In this document: positions 23,210 to 33,500 of the stretch, in pieces
How positions within the stretch are numbered: the first letter of the stretch is position 1
Layout: each line of letters opens with the position of its first letter
Origin: Novakomyces olei
Taxonomy: Eukaryota; Ascomycota; Novakomycetes; Novakomycetales; Novakomycetaceae
DNA length: 64,000 nt
Direction of reading: 5' to 3'
Assembly: GCA_016906335.1 (NCBI GenBank)
Contig: JADEYG010000009.1
Location: 1,479,001-1,543,000, forward strand
Program-made: the position numbers and the translations under genes
Notes under the pieces: generated by a model
The model's database searches: none
Told to the model about the DNA's origin: nothing
The model's input: only the letters and a program-made list of their open reading frames with translations

Positions 23210-24501
23210 CTACTCCACATTTGCACAGACAAGGTACCTTCATATTAGCAAATAAAACACAAATAAACGAGAAAGATATTGAGCAAGTGCAATTGGAACG
23301 TACCCCTTCTTCTTCACGACACCTCGTAGTTTAACAAAAACGCTATACTTCACAACCCATTCTGGTACAAACTTGTTTGCATGACCTTGAGCTAATCCCG
23401 AGTCCGCCAAGATCTGTGTCAAAGTAGAAGAATCAAGGATATTGACGCAGTCAGCGTGATTAAGTAAGACTACGCCGTGATTCCGAGTGTACTGAATAAG
23501 CCGCCGAGGAAGTTCACAGCAGTTCCGCACATTAATTTGTAGAGCTGTTGGAGGGGTCTTTACTGCCTCACGAAGAGCTCCAAGCCTGGAGACTCCAAAT
23601 TCACTAATCCCAAGATCACGTACTCGTTCTTTTGCTTTTTCTTCTTCAACTGCCTTCCATACATTTGACCAGTAAGATATATCCTGAGGAGGGACAGTTC
23701 TATCCTCCTTGCCGGCCACATCTTTCTCCTCGTCTTCTACATTGAACTGTCCAGGGAAGGAGAGAATAAAAAGATCAGCCATATCAAGCCCTAGGTGCTG
23801 ATAGAGTACGTTTAATGCATCGTGAACTGCCTGCTCGTTCTTCTTCTCGTTCCGCTCAAGCAGAAACAGTTTGACTGGCACAGATGAGTTGTGGTTCATA
23901 AATAAAACACAGAAATAAATGTGTAAACAACAGAAAGAAAAGGCTTCCATATCTCAGTGCAAATGCACGTTTAGCGAGCAATCGTAAACCTGGATATGCA
24001 AGTCATGATGCTGCATATGATGCCAAACAAACTTACCTGTAACTTGAACATCAGACCTTGTTTCCTCTTCGACTATACGTGGAAACGGAACGGGAAGTGC
24101 ACACGTCCGATCGTGATTCGAGTACTCAAAGGCAACCGAAGAATCCTCGTCCGCGTTTAGCGACTTCCGTAATGTCTCTACTAGCTAAAAGCAACGTGAG
24201 CACTTGGAAAAAACGTGAAAAATAAACATTTAATCTCGACTTTTATGTCTTTGCCTGTTTTTATAACAAATGTTTATATGAATTTTTTTTTTTGCAACAC
24301 TTGCTTTTGCTCTGCAAACCATCAAATTTGCAGGCCATATAATACTCTTGATACCTCCAAATTACTCTTTGACGAAGTTGTGTTGTACAGATTGTCAACA
24401 GAGTCACGCATAATATTCCCTGTGCTTAATAAGAGTCGCCGTGGCGCCGGTCTAAGCTCCGTGAGCAATGGCTCGTTGCTCTGTTCCTGATCTGCCGTCA
24501 T
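23210..24501 (-). CDS. GCLM: Glutamate-cysteine ligase, modifier (regulatory) subunit
   Basis: Four exons, 24355-24501, 24037-24184, 23304-23874 and 23210-23237, 297 residues. The product has the aldo-keto-reductase-like fold pattern of GCLM/Gcs2: LLLSTGNIMRDS at the N-terminus, ELVETLRKSL, VTVKLFLLE, DLFILSFPGQF, DLGISEFGVSRLGAL, QINVRNCCELP and GVVLLNHADC, then WVVKYSVFVKLRGVVKKKGY. It binds the catalytic subunit and raises its affinity for glutamate. The last exon is 28 nt; the reading frame also runs on past its donor, but splicing to an AAG acceptor restores the family-like KKKGY ending. Saccharomyces lacks this subunit whereas S. pombe has it. The catalytic partner is at 11834-14570. 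Confidence 0.9.
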
Positions 24502-25803
24502 TCTGTGCCGATAGAGTACGTATTTTGTACAGCCTGAAGCTCTGACTGAGCGAGAAAGTCTATCAAATACTCGATACTGCCGAGACGGACGTTGGATCGT
24601 GATCCGCTCTTCCGATCAAACAAGATTGCAGACTAAACCAATCGTTCCCAAAGAGAATTTGCAACTAATCCGAAACCAAAACCACGCGAGATTGCAGTTT
24701 GAGGAGACGAGACTGTCGTAGTAAAATTGAAAGAAACTTTGATTGTATAAATCGTAATCGAGCGCCGCTGCAAACTAGGCAGATTCCAGGATTTCCGGTG
24801 CCGACTTCATATACGAAAAAGAAAAGGCAACGGCAATCGAATTACCGAATAAATTATCGCTTACAAATATCAATATCGCCATTCGTTCAAAGTAATGATT
24901 GGCTCGCATTGCGTATGTAAGTTAGTCACATATAAAATATGTCTGTCATATATAATAAAGTATGTCTATCAATTATTGATACCGGCGGCTGATATATTCA
25001 CGGGCCCCGTGAGCCAAGACGAGTGGCGCTGACGCATACTAAAATACTTTACTTGATCCAAATTAGATCAAATCGGCTCGTGGTTGGGTAAAATGCCGCT
25101 CATTACTTTATACGTCGCTAATCTTTCTGTTTTAAAAGCGTGCTAAAAGACTTTTTGTCTGGAAAATATAATTGGCTGTATAAACTGACACGGACGATAA
25201 CATAATAAATTGCAAGACACGTAAATGAAGCGGAGTGAATGCACCAATTAGAACTCTATCGTCTTGAAGGGAAAAAGAACTACTTTTCACTTTTCTCTCT
25301 CGAATAAAGACTTAACCACATTAATTATTCCGTAATATTTATCATTCTGTAATGATAATGATTCTATAACTCAAGAGAGTTTTGATCGTATCGAGAGGAT
25401 AAAATGACCATTCATTCCATTCAAACGACATGTCAGTCGCCATATTAATCACAAATATACATTGATAATATGTGCAATGGTTGTGCACTAATTTAAACCA
25501 TTCTCGTTTGCAGGAGGACGCCAGCTTCCGGGCAAAATATACATTATTTAAAACATGAAAAATCAAAAAAGCCAAACCCCCATTGAAGATTTTCCCGAAA
25601 GATCATACATGTCAGATGATTACAAATAAGATAAAAGGAGATAGCCACGGGAATGACCATGCCTGTTACTGATTCAATGGATGCCCAATGAAGGGAGACT
25701 TCAATTGTACAATTGAAGATTAAAAATTAAAAATAAAAATAAAAAAAAAGCAACCCCATCGACAGATTACACATTAATGTATAAACAATATTTCCCCGTG
25801 CAC
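24502..25803. other. 1.3-kb spacer upstream of GCLM
   Basis: It holds the GCLM promoter and the terminator of the DHA1 transporter gene. AT-rich; no gene or RNA recognised. Confidence 0.45.
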
Positions 25804-27883
25804 TTATTTTCCCGGCAGTTTTGTAAACGCAAACTTGGACATGGCTCTGATCTTTGGCCCATATCGAAAGAAAAGAAAAGGAATCGGTGCCAGCAAAATA
25901 GACACGCAGCCCAACATGGTGAACGTGTACTTTATTGTCATGCCGTTAATCATTTGAGCAGTGAATAGGGGAAAAGCAGCTCCAAATCCACTACGCATAA
26001 TCGTGTTTGCTGCCAAAGCAGAGGCGGCATAGCGCAAATACGCGTCGGTGAGGTAGTTGAAAAAAGCCAGGAAAATAAAGTTCATGCAGATACCAAACAT
26101 GACGGCACTAATCATGGGCAAAATCCAGTGTAGGTACGAAAACTGTGTCCAGCCGAGCCAAAATAGGGATATTGGTAACAAAACAGCACTAACAAATGAC
26201 ATCGGCAGCCTTGCTTCAGGGTAAACTGAATCACGGCCATTCTTTTCTATTAGGCGAATCCATATCCTCTGCCATATTGGTGTAGTCATCGCAGAAATAA
26301 CAGCACCAAGCGCAACAGGGATAAATGCCAGACCATTTGTAAGCTCTGAAAATCCATGGTGCTCTATGAAAATGAAGGGGAATGCCTCAAAGTATGCATA
26401 CAAAATTCCATAGACCAAACTCATGTAAAGCGTGAGCAGAAATACAATTGGTTCCATGAATAGCAGCACTAATTTTGTGTTAGATTTGATAAAAACCAAA
26501 ATAAGTAAATAGATAAATTACACAATGATAAACGACAAGTAGAAATGAATAAATAAAAACTTACAAAAAGGCCTTGTTAGGGCAAATTTGAATACAGTCT
26601 TAAGTGATCGATCAGTTCGCTCAATCTCTGCATACAATTCCGTATCGCCCGTTTCCTTACGCAATCGTCTGGCCTTACGCTCCAGGATAATAGGAGCAAA
26701 CGTTTCCGGAAGGAAAAACACCATAACTACGAGGCAGATAAAGGCAAAAATAAGCATAACCCAAAAGACCCAGCGCCACGATGTGCCTGACGTTGAAATA
26801 GCACCGGATACCGTAGGAGCTAATGAGGGACCAAGAAAAGGAGCAAGTGTGAAAAAAGCAAAGACCTTGCCTCTTTCAATAGGAGGCCATATACTTCATG
26901 GTTAGTTAATTCTTTTCTTGTTTATTCATGGCTTACTCTGCAAGAACACCTCCGCTGTTAGTGAGAGGACTGGCGGCAAATACTCCTCCAAAGAGACGAC
27001 ACAAAATCATGGTTGCAGGATTTTGAGCCAATGCACAGCCGATAATAAATATAGTATAACAAGTAAAAGAACTGGGCCGTTAATTTAGAGAACATTTCGA
27101 GAAGACAGAAAAAAAAAAAGGAAATTATACATTAAAAAGATGATTCGCCGGCCGAAGAGCTCACTAGATCATTAGAAATCGATATAATAAGAGTATAGTA
27201 ATACCTTAGCGGCGCCCACAGAAGGGGGCCAATGCAATAGCCAGCAACGAAAAGCGAAATAGCAAGAGTAGTAACCTCTCTACTTTGATGTAGGGCTCGG
27301 CCTATATCAGCCGCAACTCCACTTGGTGCGGAGGATGCAAAAGTACTGATCGTTAGCGTAAACAAGGCAAATAGTCAAAAGACACGAGGAAAGGGTGTCA
27401 TACGCATTCAGCACAAGCAAACTCGAAAATAGTGAAATCCACCATTTTTTCGGCCTTGAAAAGTTTTGTGGATTCTCGGGATCGTTAGGCTCAAATACGA
27501 CGAGTTTAGGGTTCGAGGCTGGATCTACATCGTACACACTACGCGACTGCATATGGCTTAAAGCGCTGGCAAGCTCACCGTCTGCGTCTTCATAACGAGA
27601 CGCGCCACTTGTTGCCGTAGCAGCACGCGTAAGAGCACTATTCCGCGATCGCGTCTTATTTGCAGCTAAAGCAGCCGAGTCTGGATTAGCGCTATTTGCG
27701 TCATTTACGCCGTCGTGCTCTTTCAGAGGCGGAGCACCGTCTAAAGTCGCTTCAGCATTGCTCCGTGAATCGTGTAACGAAGCCGAGTCATTCTTTTCGA
27801 GATCTGTTTATCAAAAACATATTGTGGTTAGCAAAGCGAGGAATAAATTGCCATTTACCTATATGCGAATTGGAAGAGGACAT
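25804..27883 (-). CDS. DHA1-family drug/polyamine:H+ antiporter (MFS)
   Basis: Seven exons, 27859-27883, 27404-27803, 27205-27345, 27131-27163, 26937-27071, 26565-26893 and 25804-26468, 575 residues. A hydrophilic N-terminal domain of about 120 residues is followed by the DHA1 signature EPNDPENPQNFSRPKKWW and 12 expected transmembrane segments. FASSAPSGVA, MFS motif A (SELFGRRIIFLI), LTNSGGVLAD and DIWPPIERGKAFAFFTLAPF are typical of the Tpo/Flr1/Cyp1 clade, which exports drugs and polyamines across the plasma membrane. The two halves are joined by a charged loop with ERKARRLRKETGD. The substrate cannot be inferred. Exon 1 is 25 nt, exon 4 is 33 nt, and two introns are 41 and 43 nt. Confidence 0.9.
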
Positions 27884-28930
27884 CGTCTCTTCACGCTATC
27901 GCTACTAGACACAGTACTTGAGACGTCTGCTCAAGTCCGAATACTCAACTTTGGTATTATGACCTCGATGTGACGTCGGCAAACAACTTGAAAAATCCAG
28001 ACAAACAGGAACAGACAACGGGGCTCTGTAGCGTTTTTGTTTGCGGATCAAAGAATAAAATTTGGAGGTTGTCTATTGCCAAGCTGCGGGAATAAAAGGC
28101 AATTTTAAGCGGGTGACGGAGTATTATTATTCATCACCTGTCGGCGATTTCGGCGCAGTCGGAATGCCGAAGGTATAATATGTAGAGAAATAGTAATTGC
28201 GAAATTTTTATATTAATAATCGGCAATTGCAAGTGCCGTGTAGGGAATGATAAGGGCAACGACGTCACTATATTATTGTAGAAAAAATATTTTGATCAAG
28301 AGAGCCTGAGAAAAACCATAATAATATTCTATCGAGTACAAAGTACAAGTAAACAATAAAGGGAGGGTGTTTTACATTAATAACAATAATAACAATAATA
28401 ACAATAATAACAATAATAACAATAATAACAATAATAACAATAATAACAATAATAACAATAATAACAATAATAACAATAATAATGAAAGCAGAAGAGAATC
28501 AAAGAACGGCGTTTGAATTGACAAACAAAAAATTTTCAAGGTTGGAGCCTAGACGGCATTTGCTTTTCAAACCTATCATATACACACCTTTTTTACGCAT
28601 TTTGAAACAAGCAGATAATTGATTTTCGAGATTCTACAATTGTTTGCATTACCAAATATTTATTTTCTAACATATATTTTATCTGCTGATTGCAGATGAC
28701 AACATCATAATCCGACTGACGTTCAAGACGAAACCGTTGGCCAGACTTTGGTGCATATAGCAGATTGAATGCACGTCTATAATGTACTGAGCGGACAACA
28801 GTACATAACTTTAGGTTTAGGCTCCAAAGAAAACAACGTACGACGAAGCTGTGTATGTGTAAGATGATTGTGCTAGTCGGTTCAATATTTAGCTCGACTA
28901 GCAAGAGCAGGCTATCCGTTCCCTGCCCTC
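27884..28930. other. Spacer upstream of DHA1 gene, with microsatellite
   Basis: It contains the transporter promoter and the ARF6 3' flank. The main feature is the AACAATAAT array at 28376-28484. No gene recognised. Confidence 0.45.
28376..28484. repeat. 9-bp microsatellite (AACAATAAT)n
   Basis: About twelve nearly perfect copies of AACAATAAT. Confidence 0.95.
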
Positions 28931-29872
28931 CTATTTTGGCTGCTTCACGTTTTGACCCAGCCAAGACTGGAAATTGTTAGCTTCGACTAAATTTAAAAAC
29001 GCGCAAAGCGTATATTGTAACCCACCAATCCCTCAACGAGACCATCTCCGCGAATCGCACAGGCCGGCTGAACGTTCCATAAATGATCTTTGATACTATC
29101 GAGACCAAGAGCAGCCGTTGTTTCTCTCGCTGCCATAGCTATATTAAATATTAGAAGATGGAACCTAATTTTGTGTTTACCGTTGGGAAGATCCTGTTTG
29201 TTGGCGAAAACTAAAACTACGCAATCTCTCATTTCACGGTCGCTAATAATTCGATGCAATTCGATCCGCGCTTCTTCCATCCGGTCACGATCCGCCGCGT
29301 CGACCACAAAGATCAAAGCCTGTGTGCCTGTATAATAATGCCGCCATAACGGCCGAATTTTGTCTTGGCCACCCACATCCTGCATTGTTGGATTTCATGA
29401 TACAATAAAAGCCTTTCAAACGTTTAAAAGGCTACAGGGATCTTTAAGGTTCCACTTACCCACACATTGAACCGTATATTGCGGTACGTTACCGTCTCCA
29501 CGTTAAACCCCACAGTTGGAATCGTAGTAACGCTGTTGTTAGAGTATGCAATGTACCAATCCCCTTACTTTTGCGCCAGTTTAAGCTTGTATATTATCGC
29601 TGCATTATTATTAGCGCATTTTGTTGTGCTTCTGACACTCGTCCTGGAAGCTGAGCAATTCGCAGCTCTTCATTGCTCAATGCCAGCAATTCCTCCTCTT
29701 TTTTAATCGAAACTCGTCTCTTTCCCTGCTGTACTTACACGTTTTACCAGCCGCGTCCAAGCCCAGCATTAAGACTCGCATTTCTACACGTCGTGTCAGC
29801 ATCGGTGCGAACAGGGCAATTACCTTTTGCTTTCAAGAAGCGGAAAAGAACCTTGGACAGTACACCACCCAT
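28931..29872 (-). CDS. ARF6: ADP-ribosylation factor GTPase, Arf6 type
   Basis: Seven exons, 29824-29872, 29739-29783, 29569-29599, 29460-29532, 29181-29379, 29026-29138 and 28931-28966, giving 181 residues, the standard Arf length. It shows myristoylatable Gly2 (MGGVLSKV), P-loop [23 protein letters not shown], switch [47 protein letters not shown]. The [11 protein letters not shown] segment resembles S. pombe Arf6 more than Arf1. Arf6 acts at the plasma membrane in endocytosis and polarity. Introns are extremely small: 40, 139, 36, 80, 42 and 59 nt; the 36-nt one (29533-29568) has CTCTAAC five bases before its CAG. Confidence 0.93.
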
Positions 29873-30110
29873 TGCGCGTATGCAGTATGGCAGAATACGT
29901 GTCAATTGCACGCCTCCGCACAAAAGCTTACAAGGTTTGGACGGACTTGCTCATTCAGCGCGAAGCTGTTTGCTCGTAAATAATGTAAATAAGCGCACGA
30001 TTATTATTCTTATTAGCGTATTATATTGGCACAGGAAACGACAGACAAAACGAGGCAAAATGAGACGACTATTGTGCGCACATGTTCATTTTTAATTATA
30101 CCAATGCAGC

Positions 30111-30129
30111 AGGGTTAGTTAGGGTTTAG
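30111..30129 (+). promoter_or_regulatory. AGGGTTAGTTAGGGTTTAG telobox cluster
   Basis: Two TTAGGG-like units within 19 bp in the ARF6/ATG2 divergent promoter. See the motif at 30476. Confidence 0.4.
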
Positions 30130-30475
30130 CGTGTACATTATAGCAAGTTTCATACTGTAATGTTGTAATAATGAAATAATGAAATAATGTAATAATGTAA
30201 TTGTTCAGATAATAGTGTAATTAAACGGTACGAGTGAGCCGTAAATGACGACTATCGTCGACAGCAACTGACTCCACAGACCTCCGACACGGATTCAGGC
30301 TGCATTTTGTAAGCGTCCAACAGCCCATTTTTACAGTGAAAGAAGTATCGTACTGCTATTGCTGCTCGAGGACGCTGTGAACTGCGATGCTGTACTAAAC
30401 ACGCAAACTGCTCTTGGCTTGACAAGAGCGCAGTACAGCAGTTTACCAGCACAACAGGCGGGTATTGACAGGTCC

Positions 30476-30487
30476 GGGTTAGGGTTA
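30476..30487 (+). promoter_or_regulatory. GGGTTAGGGTTA telobox, 109 bp upstream of ATG2
   Basis: Exact reverse-complement form of the TAACCCTAACCC box. It lies in the spacer shared by ARF6 and ATG2. Binding by a TTAGGG-type Myb factor is inferred. Confidence 0.45.
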
Positions 30488-30595
30488 AGCGGGAAGCGTA
30501 CACGGCCAATACACAGTGAGTCAGCAAAACGCTGAGGCTGCGAGAGATAGTGGGATTATTACACACTTTTGCCAGTACCAGCGCACGCTTCCGTG

Positions 30596-33500
30596 ATGGG
30601 TATCTTTTCCTCCTTTGCCGGTGGAGGCGCGACATGGGACTTTTTGCCGCGGGATTTACAGAAGCGCGTTGTGCGCAGCCTCGTGGCCAGTTCAATAGGG
30701 TCGTATATCGAAGTTGGCCCGGCCGAGTTGCAGAGTATTGATTTCGAATTAGGTCGAGGAGTACTGGCGCTGCACAATGTTTCGCTGAGATCGGATAATG
30801 TGAACAAGTACCTTCCACCAAACCTCGTTCTCAGGCGTGGGACTGTTAAGCGGGTCCTGCTGAGGCTTCCGTGGGCCGCCGGATCACGGAAGCGGTTCCG
30901 TGTGGACGTGGAGGGCTTTGATGGTAGTGTTCAGATAGTGAACAGTACACACGAGCACGTCGAGCCCTCTCAGCTACTGAACGAGGCGGCCAACAGCCTT
31001 TCCGGCACACAGCTGCTCGAGCCGGAAGAGCTTTTGTCCTCACAGCTCGTGGGCCAGGGCGAAGATGACGTTGACTACAATCTGGGCATCTACCAAAAAG
31101 TCGTTGACTCTATTCTGTCCAAGCTGGAGCTGCACATTGCGGATATAAGACTGGCCCTGCTGTTCCCGGATTTTGGGGGAAGAAACAGTCAGCCGTTTAC
31201 CCCAATTCTACGTGTGGCACAGTGCGTTGTCACGAGCCAGGAGTCCATGTCGGACATGGAACGCGTATTGCACATTTCAGATATTACACTGTCTCTAAGG
31301 ATAAATGCCTTTGACCATAGCACAAAACACAAACAAGAAAATGGAACAACTGGAGGAACGACCAATGGAACGACTGGAGCCAGTTCCGTATCGGGGAAAG
31401 CGGGTACGGCTGAGCCGGAACCGCCTCCTCCTCTTCCCCCTCGTACCCGTTCCCGCTCGTCGAGCCGATCGTCCTCTGCGTCCTCTGGAGGCGCCTATGA
31501 AACTGCTCTGGGCGAGAGTACAATGATGACTCACGAGCAAGGCCGGAGCCTCTACACTTCGGCCATGGATATGCTCAGTAAAGAGGCAAACAGCTCCACT
31601 GGCTCAGGATTAGTAGGTACAATATACGAGTCAGCGGACGCGATTCCACCGCCTTTGCCGCCTCGTTCAGGCAGTCGATCTGCCCGTAGCGGTACGGGAT
31701 CGCAGGCGGCTCATCTGCCCGGAAATAAGCCGGTCGAGCCGGGTACGGATACCGGCAGTCGGCCCAGCTCGTCTGCCGATTCTCCGGCGGCCGAGCAGAG
31801 CAGTGCAGAGTCTAGCGAAGGAGCCGAAGGAGCCGAAAGCTCTAATATAATCAAGATCGACCGAGTCCGTACGATCGTGCGCAGGAATGGTGAAATTGCT
31901 GACAATGTGTGTGATTTGCTGCTCGTTAATATCGATGCACAAACTGCGTCTGCCTTGTATGAGGTGTTTACTATATTTATGAGCAGTCTGCCTCAGCGGT
32001 CCACTCCGCCAGAGTCGCCAGCTGCGCAGGGCCAATCAGGCCAATCAGCACAAGTCTTGTGTAGAATTAATCTGTCGATTAATGCTTTGAGGATTGCTTA
32101 CCAGGGGACAGAGGGCGAATATAATGCCAAACTGGCAATGGTCAAAGCCTCGCTGAGATCCATTGAGGACCGGTTCGATACACTGATGTCTTCAATCGAG
32201 GCATTTAGCATCTTTCAAGGTTTGTCGAGCCATCCACTACTCCGAGCAAAGATCGCGGCTCAGTACAATATTGGACCGGCTACGGCACACGTACGGCTCG
32301 TCGATCCTGTCATTCAGGTCATCGTCGATGACTACATAAAGATAATTGCAGAAATACAGACGCTTATGGCCGCCCTGCACGAGAATCGGGATGCCAAGGC
32401 TCAAGGCAGCAACGGCAGCACTATCCAAAGGCCACAGAGCTTTGGCCGTGCAAACGTGGGTTTGGGTCCTTCAGAACGTAGCAACAGGGCTCTCTCAATT
32501 GCTGTTACTGTTACGGCAGAGATTGCTCGACTGAACCTGAGTGTCGGCTCAAAGAGTGCAGACACGATTAAATCGATCTTTGGACCAATGACTCTGGCCT
32601 TTGACGTGTCCCGTCCCACAGAGACTTTTAATCTACACGTCGGCAAAGCTAAAGCCTTTGGCAACTATGGCGGCCACGATAGCCGGACTCCTTTCGTGTC
32701 TTTTACGAATATGAGCCTTTGCCAGCTTGATCGGAGAGTGGGAACTGTGAGGGCGCTTCGAGATCGGGAACTGCTCGAACGACTCGATCAGTCGCTCAAT
32801 GCCCGCTCGATTGAGCCGCTGTTTTCCCACTTGTTTCGTCTCTCTTTCCAACGCGTCAAGGTCGATACTCAGGCTAGTATTGGAGGCCTTTTGGGCAGAG
32901 TCTTGCAGGAAATTACACAGCTTCAAACGCAATTGGCTCAGCCTGAAACTGTCCGGAATAAACCTTCTCCGTCACCTTCTTCTCCTTCGTCTCCGTCTCC
33001 TTCCTCTTCTTCAAATCTGCCCTGCTTAATGCTTTGTGTAGACCATTTGTCAACTTCGCTGTTGACATCGTCGAAAAGACTCGTTACTTCGCACCACAAT
33101 ATAGTCGTTGCAGACGGAGCGCTGCTTGAGTCCAACCAGCATTTGAGGATTATTGTGAGTGAGCATATAAGATGCGAAGTATCGAGCCTCGACAATCAGA
33201 CTCGTAACGGGTTTGTCGCTGACAGTGCAGAGGCAACCAATCATCTTCAAGCTTACACGCTCAATGGCTCAAGCTACAAGGCAAGGCTGTCTAATTTTGG
33301 AGTAATGTTCAACCCTGACTCGTCTGTTCCAACTGACGTTTTGCACGTCCTCGACGAATGCTCTCGGGCATTCACCGACTCTTTTCCCTCCTTGTCTCGG
33401 CCGCCGCTGCCGTCTCGGCCGGCCGAGACGGCACCGGCCTCCGAAGATGGAAAAAAGGCAGACAAGTCAGACAAGGCAGAACATTCAGACGGGAGCAGTG

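Larger units (their letters stand above)
29873..30595. other. Divergent promoter region ARF6 / ATG2
   Basis: It contains two telomere-like motifs (30111-30129 and 30476-30487) and AATAATG repeats (30160-30200). No gene was recognised; the ORFs here overlap the ATG2 5' end. Confidence 0.5.
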
